Shown here piece after piece: positions 37,581 to 49,800 of a stretch of DNA of 64,000 nucleotides (position 1 is the first letter of the stretch; the number at the start of each line of letters is the position of its first letter). The DNA is from Sphaeramia orbicularis. Lineage: Eukaryota > Chordata > Actinopteri > Kurtiformes > Apogonidae. Location of the stretch: NCBI RefSeq assembly GCF_902148855.1, contig NC_043965.1, forward strand, positions 25,935,523 through 25,999,522, in the 5' to 3' direction. A program made the translations under genes and the position numbers. The notes beneath the pieces are model-generated. The model did no database searches, had not been told where the DNA came from, and saw only the letters and a program-made list of their open reading frames with translations.

Positions 37581-37780
37581 AATATTCAGCGGCTCTTTTG
37601 ACTGTGAGCATGTTATGTACAGTTTTTGCAGCGAATCCAGCTGATGTCATCTCTAATATTAACCTGGTAGATTTTGCACTCCCCTGTCTATGGTTATATT
37701 CAACACAGCCTCTAGGTGGCAGCATATTGTTGTTTCTCCAAGAACACAATCTATTTTGGCGAAGTAGAAGTAGAGTTCTA

Positions 37781-37790
37781 TCACGTGACC
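37781..37790. promoter_or_regulatory. Palindromic E-box (CLEAR/USF-like) in the THADA-like gene promoter
   Basis: TCACGTGACC, about 68 bp upstream of the start codon, is a perfect 8-bp TCACGTGA palindrome as bound by USF or MiT/TFE factors. Support is by motif and position only. Confidence 0.5.
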
Positions 37791-37857
37791 GGTGCTTCAA
37801 CGTGCTTCCAGTGTGTCTGAAAACACCTGAGGTCCGGACAGAAAACTGAGCTAAACA

Positions 37858-40800
37858 ATGTCCTTTGATGATCTGTTGACAAGTCTTCAGGACTGTGTGA
37901 TCACCGAGGACCAGCCACAGGAACCTGTCAGCCACACCCTCACACTCTTCTGTGGTAAACTGTCTGAATCCTCCAGGTTGGATGATTTAAATCTCCCCTT
38001 TTCCTGTAAACACAGTGTATGAAACCTGTTCCTACAGTTTATGTGAGTAATACTGGTTTTCATGTCTAGGAGCAGTGTGAAGAGATGCAAAGAGCGGTGT
38101 TTAGAGGAGGCTGTGCAGCTGCTGAGGCGCATATCACACACACAGCTTCTGGGTTTGGAGGACAGGCATCTCCTGCTGCTTGTCAAACTCCTCATCTCTC
38201 TGCAGCTGCAGATGGTCAATATATCTACAGCATGTCGTAAAGCAGACCAGGTCAGCCTCACACTATATCTTTCCACAGTTTAAATTAATATTTGTATAAA
38301 AATGTCATCTCATTGAGGCCTGTTAACTTCTCAGATGTTGCAGCATTTGGCAAAGGTGAACCACCAATTGGTTTTCAGGGAAATCCAACAGTGTTTGCAC
38401 CCCATGATCCATACTGACCAGGTATACCGCTCACTTTACACAACTGCCCAGATTTCTGCATCAACGTACTGAAAATGCTTACCTATCTCGTCTCTTTTTC
38501 CAGATATTATCACTGGAGGATCTGCAGAGAGGTTGGTGTCACCGTAGAATAAATGTTTGTCTCAGATTTTATATGTTTGTTTGTTTTTTTCTCACATTGC
38601 TGCTTCTGTCTTTTTAAAGTCTGTATGTTCCTGGAAGACAGCAGTGTTGGTCGAGAGGTGTGGCGAGAGTCATATCTGTCTTTGCTGGATAAAGTGGCAG
38701 AGTTATTCCCTATTGTACTGCAACAAGACTCCCTAAGAGATGGACCACTGTGTTACATTACTGTGAAGGTAAGTCCTCAATCAAAAGTGTCACATAAATA
38801 AAAGTGTTGAAGTAGCAGTAAAATTTACTGTATTATGCCGTATTATGTTTATGTCAGTAAAAAAAAATACATGCACAGTACTATGCAAAATATTAGATCA
38901 CTATTAGGGTTAAAGTTCTAATGATTAGTGTTTACGTTTGTCATTGTCTGTATCACAATTTATACAAGTGGAATATACATGGATTTGTAAACAGCATTTT
39001 AGGAAAAATAGGAATATAATAGAAGCTATATGGGATCAACTAGACAGAGAAAATAATAATAATAAAAGAATAAAAGAAGTGTAAAGGAAAAACTGTGGGA
39101 CATTTTGAAGGAATCTTGGAATATTACATTGAGATTATTTAAGAAAACTTCCGGATAGTCGACCCAACAGAGTTCAAGAAGGTCTAAATCTAAATAGATG
39201 TTACAATATGTAAAAGCTTTTATCTACATTGCAAACTTAGATCTGATTTGTGTGTGTGTTTTTTAAAACTGTGCATATATCCTACATTTTGTTGTATCTT
39301 AGAAATAAAGATCCAAGCTCAGTACAACCCTGCTAAAACAACAAAACTAAATATTTGCAGAAGAAAATAGGAGTAGAAAACCTGTAAAATGGAAATCCAA
39401 TTATGTAAAACCAGTACTTACTTTCTACCACTGGACCTAAAGACATATGATCTCCACAGGTGTGTCTGCAGATCTTTCAGCTGTTATCCACTGAAGTATC
39501 TTCTGTAGTTTGGGAGAAGAAGGATGGGAGCAGAGCAGCTCAAAACATCTTGCAGGCTCTCATGGACATCGTACTCGGACAGGTCTGTTGAAGTTATACC
39601 TGGAGATGGTTCGTCCCTTAGTTACTGTGCTTTAACTCAGTCTGTTCGATGCTTCAGTGCTGCAACAGGGACGCTCGTCTGCTGGCAGGCACCGCTGTGG
39701 CCATGCTGTTGAACACTGCATCAGAACACAGAGCAGGAGCAGCAGGAGCAGGAGCAGGAGCAGCAGCAGCGTGGAATCTGCTCCAGGTCTCCCACTCAGG
39801 TCTGTCACACAGGTATCATGTTATTAAAAATGTCAGGATGTTTTGCCTGATCTTTAAGCTTTTTTGTTTATTCCAGTTTCGTTTCTTTCATGCTCAAGTA
39901 GTTTTATTTTTGTTTTGAAGAACTGACTAGGTTTAGTTGAGTTATGCAGCTTGGTTTTTCAGGTGTAATGAAGAAACCCTTGATTTTCAGAAGCTTAAAA
40001 AATAACTATGCAAAACAACTATTTATTAAAAACTAGCCTGTTATTGTTTCAGTCTCAAACATATGTGGAAGTACTATAGCAACCCCTGTGTCAAGGGGGA
40101 AGAAAAACAACACAGATTTTACCTCTGATTCCATTCTGTCTTATTTACCATGTTTCTGAAAGCTGTTTTTTAATTATTATTTTTTTTAGTTAAGTGACTT
40201 TTTCCCCTTCTTCATTTTAGCTGTTGTTTATGGCAGTAAGCCTTAAAGACTGAGAACTATCCGTGTGGCAACTTCCAAAAGCATTTTTCTCAACATTCAA
40301 CCTTCCCCAATTTATTTATATTATCCTCTGCGCTCTGTATTTTTGTGGTATTCTCATGTACTTTATTTACTAATTTCATGTTGATTTTAAGGTTATTATA
40401 TCAGAAGATCAGAGTATATATGTATTTAGGTAAAATGTGGTTTGTCAGCTTTTCAGTGTTATCAGATATGACCCATTTGGGCGCTCAGAGGTTCTGTAGT
40501 AAACGTGGAAACACAGACATCTTCTGCAACATTGATTCACCAATAAAACCCATATAGTTTGACAAATTACACTGGTTTTAGACACTTGTTTTTACATTCA
40601 GTTAATTACATGTTTTGTTGAAAAACTCACTTTTTTCAGTTTTCTCTACTCTAATTTTACTTTCATGATAAGTAATTTAAATATAGGAAAATACCTACTA
40701 CTGAAAATGCAGAGGATAATGTTATGATAAATAGTGATAAATCACTTAGGAAAGGTTAAATTAATTTGGACATTGCCACAAAAATAGTTCTTGGTCTTTA

Positions 40801-43800
40801 CAGGTTACCTGTATTGATAGGAGTAGTGGTTCAGAAGTAATTTAACATTTTAAATCAGTTTTGGTCACTGGCCTTAAAGCAGTGGTTCCCAACGTTTTTT
40901 GGCTCGTGACCCCATTTTAACATCACAAATTTCTGGCGACCCCAGACATTCAAAACGGAGAAATTTTTTTTGCTAAAATCCATTTGTTTTGATCATGGAA
41001 TAGTTTGCTAAACTATATTGCAAATAAATGTTAATTTTAGATGACATTTAGGCTATAAAATGTATATTATTATGGATGGAGATAGAAGATCCAGGTGTAG
41101 ATTACTGCACAAAGTGAGAATTTTGTTTTCCTTGGTCAGGATATGTACAGTCAGTCCATCTTGGATTTATAAGGATGACAATTAATACTGAACAAACAAT
41201 AACTCAAACTATGAATTATGAAAGAGCTGCAGCATCTGAAACTGACCACAATGAACATTTGAAAGATAAACAGTACCACAGTGCTTCAGCTTCAGAGTTT
41301 GTCATGTCTTTTATGTATTGGGATTGTCTCTCTCAACTCACCATGTAGTTTTTATTAATACGTTGGTGTTTTTTTTGTTTTGTTTTTTTTGTTTGTTTTT
41401 TATCTTTTATCAATTACTAGAAATTCCAGGCGACCCCATGTGGGGTCCTGACCCCAAGGTTGAAAAACACTGCCTTAAAGGGTCTTAAACTCTTGCTTGT
41501 TCACAGCAATAATTCTGCATGATGTATTTTTATGGAGCAAAATTATATTTTGTATTAAATCCAGATATTGCTGTGAGCACTAAAGATTTTACAGTTGAGT
41601 GTGAAATGTTTTAGTTTCTTGACAGATGTCCTGTTGTTTTCCAGGGTCGTGGCTGCTGGCTGTGGGTGTTCTCCAGGTGCAGTGCAGCTCCTCCAGAAAG
41701 GACGGCGTGGACCGGCTGGCTGTGACCAGGGGCCTCCTGACCTGCTGCCGACCTCACATCTTACTCAGTTCACATGATGATGCCACAGAGGTAAATCCAC
41801 TTGATTCATGCAAAATATGTTTTTATGTTTTGGTGCGCTACAGTGTCATTAATCGCTGTTTCCTGTGTTCAGATGTGTTTGCTCCTGGACGGTTTGTTTC
41901 CTCTTGTTTATGGTTTATGTGAGGAGAAGCTGAACTGTCAGTACTTTGCATTTGAAGGTGAGTAATGTCCATCTCGGCTATTCATGTTTAAATAGCACAT
42001 GCATCACTTCAAATATGACATGTTCCTGCAGTGTTAACGCTATGGCTGAAGAAAGTTAAAGAATGTCTGGCTGATATCTGGAAGACGGCAGGTGTCCGCC
42101 TTCTGCCTGACAACAGCAGCCTGCAACAGCAGCTCATTCACATCATCTGGACTAATGCTGACAGCCCAGTGAGTCTAACTTATTCTGTCATAATTCAAAC
42201 CAAAAACATATTTATTAAAAGAACGCAAATGAAATGTGGAAACGCACAGTGAAACAATGCACCATAACAATCTGAAAATGTGCTATCACAATACAGTTGG
42301 TGGGAGAATGAAACCTTTCAAAATTAGTCAGATTTCCACCTAAAAGACAACATATTACCATCAAGTTTTTTAAGACATACTATTCAACATGGTGTTTTAT
42401 TAAATTTGGTTTGTAGATGTTACATTCTTATTTTATCGTCATTATTCTTTTATTGTTTTGATGTTTTATGTTTTGTCTGTGAAATGCGCTAATGTTTATG
42501 AAACACACTCTTCATATAAAGTGTAACTGATTGGGTGACATCTGTGTGTGTATGAAATGGCAGGTGGAAGGTGTGTCAGAATTAGTTCGGAGCGCCTTTG
42601 CTCTGTTCCTGGACATCTACCAGATGGACTGTGAGCAGTGCGGTGACACAGAGAAGACTCTTTATTGTACTTTGCTTCAGAGAATAATCAAATTGCCGTG
42701 GGAAACCAAAGCCAAGTATCATCACCTCTGTGCTCTGCTCCCATATTTGGGTACTGACAGGGTGAGAATTTACATTCTTACAATTTAACAGTGTAGTAGA
42801 GTGAAAAGTGATGATTCTGATTGTCTTTTCTTCAATCAATAAGGTGCTGGATCACTATCCTGAAATATCCGATCATCTCCTGAAGTGTTTGTCAACCAAT
42901 CACCTGTCTCCATGTGGATCAGAGCTGTACAAGTGTCTGATCCAGCAGCAGAAGCGAGAACTGGGTGATTCGCTCAGTGAGGTGCATCTTGCTGATCACT
43001 GGACAAGGCGTTGGCGGTCTGTCCTCCTTGAGGCGTTGACTTCTGATATGGCTCTTCTACAAAACAACAGCTCAACACACTTGCTGCCCTGCACCTTTCA
43101 AGTGTTTCCTTCTGCTGTGGAGCCTCTGCTCACCCCTCTGGATCCAGGTCATCCTGGACACCTCCACGCCTGGGCCTGCATCATGAGCTCCTACAGAGCC
43201 ACAACCGGATCCTCTCCCTGGGCTATGCAGGGCAGCTCAGGTCTTGAAATCCTCAGTCTAGCACTAGAATCTGCAGATGATAAAGTCCGTCTCGCTGCGT
43301 TCAGCCTCCTCTGCTGCAGCCCAAAGACCAAAGAGGCTCCAACCCAAGAGGAGTTGTCGATAATAAGGAACTTTATACCTCAGAACTTAAATTGTGAGTC
43401 GTCGCCTTTTCGCCAGCATTTTCAGGCAGGAGTGAAGAGATTCCTGGTTCGTATCAGAGATAGCTGCTTATCCTTTGTCAAAGGACAAAAGAGCAAAAAG
43501 AAAGGAGATGCTGCCCACTCACAGCAGGCAGAGGACACACTGGACCAGGGAATAGGTGAGATGATTCAATGAGAAAAATTTTTACAAAAATGAAAATATC
43601 AACAGATGAGGATGACAGATAACTCTTAGATTAAGAGGTAAACATACCCTTTGTTTTATCACTCTCATTAGAAACATTTTCTTACTTTTTTTTTCTAGGT
43701 TTTGTGGAGTGGTTGGCTCAGCTTCCATACTGTTATCTGGCACCAGGACACAGCTATCAAAGGAAGAAGACTGCATTGCTGTTGCTGTCTGCAGTGTTAG

Positions 43801-46800
43801 AAACCTGCACAGACACCTGGAGCCCAGGCAAGAAGAAAGGACAACCTCCAGGTCAGTTTGAAAAGCCAGTGATTGAAAAAAATAGAAACTATACCCATAT
43901 AGAGTCCTATTTGGCTTGTATTCCTTTTTGAAAAAAATAGAAAATATACCCATATACAGTATATGGTGCTTCTATTTGGTGCTATGTATCAATGGTTCCC
44001 AAACGTTTTTATCTGCTGCACCACTAGAAAGCAGTCACACAAGCTCAAATTCCCCTCAACTGGCTCACTACATTCCCCTAACATGGACTATGGATTATCT
44101 TTTCTGAGTCAATATAACACTATTTGTTTTGTAAAGTCAAATATTTACCCATAAACTACTATTTTACCTGTTTATTAATACATTTAGGCAATTTTTTAAA
44201 AAAATGTTAGCTTAGACATTAAAGTATATCTTTTTCAGCGTGCAATGTGAAATACTTTCATAGTTACATCACATTTAAGTAATTGTTTATACTTCTTTGC
44301 TAGATAACTAATCCTATGTTCTATTTACCTGCAGCAACATATGGTGTCAAAGGGTTTCAACTTTTTCATATTGTCATATATTGTCAGATCACTAATTATT
44401 GTGCATTTACTAAGGATCAACATAACACCAGATTGTAGTCCTATTTGGCTTTTATTCCTTTTTAATGAGTACTTGTGCATTATATTAGATTTTTAATTAA
44501 TTTCTTGCTGTTACAACCCCATATCACTAGAGGATGTTGTAGAAGATGACAGTGTTTCCACGTTCACTATGGAGCCTCTGAACATGCAAATGGGTCATAT
44601 TTGATGAACATGAAAAGCTAAACTATATTTTACACCAAGTATTTACATGGATTGATCGGATTAGTGGATCAGCAGGTATTAAACATTTAAAGATCAGTAG
44701 ATGATTTTGATCACTGGTTGATGTTTGGGTCTTAATGGGTTAAACAGACAAAAGACACAGGTTATTTGCAGGGAGGAGGTGACTGGTTGAGAACCATTAG
44801 TATACCTTACACTTCTCATCTATCCATATTGTTGGTATTACTGTGGGTTCTTATGTTGATGAGCTCCACATGTCTTTTCTACAGTGAACATAGGGTGTCT
44901 TATTAATTATGCTCAACAAAAAGGACTGTGGGATTTCTTCTGCCGAACTAAACAGCTCATCCTCATCAGCTGTTTAGAGGATTCTACAAATGAGGTAGAG
45001 CAGACTTATCATGACTCTTATTTCTTTATTGTTACAGATCAACATAAAGATTGAAGGTTTAAGTCAGTATTTTTTTCTTCACAGATTCGGGAGCTTTCAG
45101 CAGGTTTGTTGTTGAGATTTTTCCCTCCAAGTTTTCCAGATGATGTCGCTGCTGTGCTGCTCATGCGAACCAAACAACTCCTGTGCAGTCCCCGGGTGCA
45201 GGAGGCTCAGATGGGAGCTGTGATGATGAAGGTGCTCTTTCTGAAGTAAGCCCTGCCTCCTCATATCCTCACATAAACATATGCCTACTTCCAATGTGAT
45301 TGATATGTGGTTATCATTTGTTTTACCTTTAGATCACAAGACCTGTCTGAGGGCAGCAGACTGGATGGTAACATGACTGTCAGCAATGGAACTAAAACCA
45401 AAGCCTTCAACTTTGTCAGATTTCTGGTGAAAGAATTAGAGGAGCATTACTTAACAGCCAAAGCCGACATGATGCTGGCTGCCAGGACCAAGCCGATACA
45501 TGGTGAGACTGTAGGCAATGACATGTTCCATCATCTCTGAGGATCCCTAGTAAAAGCTCTTAGTCTTTAAACTTAATGTTCCAGGTATTCTAAGTGCTCT
45601 TCAGAGGTGTTTGCTGGAGTCACCCAGCTGCATCTGCGATGACCTTGACCCCAGTCTGACCTGTGACGTACTGATCCTGCTGGAGAACATCTCTCTGCTT
45701 CTTCTGGGTGTGTTGTATGGAGACCAGGACATTTGTGCCACAGAGCAAGGTAATGGAGCATTTACAGCTGTGCAATATGACCAAAGTCTCGTCTCCTGGC
45801 ATCGGTAATTTCATACCTAAATGACCATCAATACTACGGGATGGCACATTGTCTGTGATTGATCAACAAAACACTTATTTACAGAGTCCCCCAATGTTAA
45901 TGGACAAAAAACGATGAAAAACAACATCCATGACATAATACAAAAAAACATTCCTCATCATCCAATATACAGTCGTGGAAAAAATTATTAGACCACCCTT
46001 GTTTTCTTCAGTTTCTTGTTCATTCTAATGCCTGGTACAACTAGAGATGCATTTGTTTAGATAAATATAATGATAATAACAAAAATAGCTCATAAGAGTT
46101 TAATTTCAGAGCTGTTATCTGGCCAATTTCCATGGTTTCTTAATAATAACCAAAATCACTTCAGTTCTTACATCAATATCTATGGCATTGTACTGCCAAA
46201 AACAGTGCTTTTAGGCATTCATGTTTTCTTTTCTGTCTGTTTTAGTCACATGATATACACAGGAGTTAGCACGTGATTGCATAACCATTGTTTTTGATGG
46301 CTTTTGATGGTCTAATAATTTTTTCCACAACTGTACATCACCAAAAAAGAAGTGAAAACTACAAATACAGTCAAACCCAAATGGTTACAATATCAATACC
46401 ATTGCAAAAATGTATCTATTAGTCTGTTACCCTAGTCCATAACAAATTCCTTCTCTGATGTTAAAAAGCCAGGTTTAAGTTTAACAGCGTGATATGTGAG
46501 GGAAGGTCATTCCATAACAAATGACCAGTTTAATAATAGGAACTTTTGGTCCAATTATTCATTTGATTAATTAGACAGAAACACACACTGTCCCTGGTCT
46601 TATATTTATGGTGAGTGTGGATCAATGTTATTTGAAAGCACTAGTGAGGAGCAAACCCATAATAATATTGTACATGTCATGTAACTTCTGTTCTACTCTG
46701 AACTACACTGGCAGCAGTCGACCCCTTCTGAATTCATCAGTACTAGCATGGGTTTGAGGGGATGCATTTAACTGATACTTAATAATATTATTTTGCATCA

Positions 46801-49800
46801 CAATTTATATAAAGTACTTGACATGAATATTTTTGTCCATTTTAGTTTGTAAAAAAGGTAAAAATATTGAAAACGCTTCACATACAAATTAAAAATATAC
46901 TTCAGACCTGAAAATCTGGTCAAAAATATCAAAACCAAACATATAATACCCTTTTAATAACAGAACTGTTCAAAAAATAAATGAATACTGTAAAACAAAT
47001 AGAAACATGGAATACTAATTAACTGTGGCAGCAAAATGAAGTTCATGATAAATTGTATAAAATAAGCAAAAAAACTTCCTGTACCTATATAGAAGAATGT
47101 AAGTGTTGTCAAATGTGTGTAAAAAATAGTGTGAATTGTGAAATTATATATGTGTTTATACTGGATGGTCAAGTCACACAGCTCAAGTAACAGCATAAAA
47201 GATCTTCAGTCACCATCTGCAGGTGGATTTAAAGGGCTCTCTTCTGTCTTAGATGCGCCCCCTTCTTTTTGTGATATGGGCAATGCCATCACCTCTCTGA
47301 TTACCCAAGCATCTGGAGGAAGCCAAGGCGACACAGAGTGTGTGCTTCTGTCTGAAGAACACAGCCTCGTTCTCACCTGCTGCTGGGTCTCCCTCAAGGT
47401 GAACAGAAATTCATGTAATTTTCCAATTTGTCATGTCTGAGGTAAGACTTTTTGATTTTAATTGTGTTTTTTTTTTCTTATTAGGAAACAGGAATATTTT
47501 TAGGTTCTCTGGTGGAGCAAATTCTCACCAAATCCAAACCCAACAAGTGCCCTCTAACAAAAGCAGATCTAATAAGAGCATCGAAAGTATTTAAGAATAT
47601 TCTTCTCAAATGTCGTCACTGGGTATGTTTTACAAATACACCTAAAGATTGTGTTCATCTGAAGTAATTTCCCTACTGAAACACACATTTGTCTTCACCA
47701 GGGGGCAGTAGAGGGATGCTGTGCTGGCTTCACCAGGTTTTGTGCCTCTCTACTGAGCACCAATGATCCAGAGATCAGGAATATCCCAGCCAACATGCTC
47801 AAACAAGTGAGTTATTATGCCCCGTGATGATCAATGCTGTAAATATACTGTAGATGCCTGAATGTTGTACTACAGTTATATTTTATGTCTGATTTCCTAA
47901 GGGGCTGCAGGTCATCCAATCCCCTAGCTCCACTTCTGTCACCCGGCGGGCTGCAGGGTTACCAATGCTCATCCTGTGTATACTTTCAGCAGAGCAGGCC
48001 AGTAAGGCACGTCCACTGTTAGCCCACAGTATGCAAACGTTACTGGAGACCGCCAGCACCCCTCTGCCTGAGAACTGGGATCAAACACTGGACCTCCCAC
48101 AGGTTCACAGACACACAAACAGGAATGAACCAATTATTTTGTAGGGCCACAATTACAGACAGTGGTCACATAGTTGTGGTCTGTTTGTAACTTTGCACTT
48201 TTTTCATAACACCCTGCTTTCCTTGTCAGGTGTGTGCGGTTCACACTCTGCAGGCCCTCGTCCGTGGCACCGGTCTAGGTGTCGCTGTCCTTCAGTTTGC
48301 TCCTGCTGTTGCCATATTGTCCCTCACTCTGCTCACTTCTTCCTGCTGGGCCATGAGAAACGCTGCTCTGCAACTTTACAGTAAGACACAAGCACATTGA
48401 GAGCTTTATTTGATTTCTATGTATTCATAAGATGAGGTTTTGTAGTAAGACCCCCACATGATGCAAAACATCTGTTTCCAGGTTCTTTGAGCTCTCGAAT
48501 ACTCGGCCAGTGGCCTAGCAGTGAGGAGGGTGGCCCCGCGCAGCATGGCATGTCCCCTGCTGCCTTTTTCTTCCACTATCCTGCCCTCCAGCCCTTCCTT
48601 CTGAGAGAGTTCAGGCGGGCAGCACAGGTTCTTCAGGGTCCATCTAGTGAGGCCCGGCTTCACCTCCAGCCCTCCCTCTACCCAATTCTTACTCTGTTAG
48701 CCCAACTCCAGCCTGGTGTCCAAGACTCAACAGAGTGAGTGTTGTTTATTTTACATGAGAACGTTCAACTTACCACTTGAAAGCATAGAGGTTTTTAATC
48801 CATCAAAATGTTAGACAGGCTTTAGAATAGCTAAGAAACCAACTATTTGTTTCTGTACACAAATGTAATTTATGTACAATGCTGTGCAAAAGCCTGAGGC
48901 CACCTTTAGCTCTGTTGTTTTTTCAGGGTTGAAATGAGCATACATATTTATTTCTTATTCTTTGTTCTGTAGATACAACAAGAAAATATGGGAAATATGT
49001 GCATAGCCTGAAAAGACACACAAAAAAAACCCTCAAGTAAATGGTTCTAAGGGTTAAAGTTACAATTTAGTGTGACCCCTGAACCCATGATAAGAAGCAG
49101 CACAAACAGTTTGAAACATCTGACTTGTGTTGAATGAAATCTGGTGTAAAACATCAGAAAATGAATGCGCTAAATTTCGTATTGTCTGAACAAAAGGGTT
49201 AAAGACATGTTAAGTGCAAATGGAGGTTACACTAACTGACCTCTTCAGTTTATAGAAGCTGTTTTTCCCCTGAAACTTTTGTTCTTACTGCTGTACACAC
49301 TTGACATCTAGATTGTATCTTAATGCAGACTGAGAAATACATATGTGTGGTCATTAGAACATTACTAGACTAACAAACCTGATGATAGTGTAGGACTTTT
49401 GTACAGAACAGTACATAGACTGAATTTCATGAAATGAATCTTGTCAATATTTACAGACTGTACATGAAATGAATGAGAAATTCAAACAATTTCATGTATA
49501 CACTCTATGGGCAAAAATTTTGGGACATGATAAAAATATTACCATGTCATTACCATGTCAGATGTTTTCAATAATTATAATGATAAATGTCAAATCAATT
49601 TATTTTACTTTTAAAGGATGATCTTTCTTCCTAAGTGAGAGTTTAAGAAACCAGATGGTTACTTGTGGTTTAACATGATTATTTATGTTCAGAACATGAC
49701 AAATGTTTCAGAAATCTAGAGGTAGAACATTTAAAATAACTATACTGATTTTAAAAAAAAATCAATTGAGTAAAATCAAGTAAAATTTTAAGTATTTAGC

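Noticed and set aside
37543-38276. Two minus-strand frames of about 130 codons
   Set aside because: They are antisense to THADA-like exons 1-2 and the SINE tail. No domain is recognised.
43582-43953. 123-codon minus-strand frame
   Set aside because: It is antisense to THADA-like exon 43699-43851, which has clear splice borders and homology.
43982-44808. Target-site duplication for the degenerate hAT-like element
   Set aside because: The two 8-bp flanks do not match, so only the termini were used to call the element.
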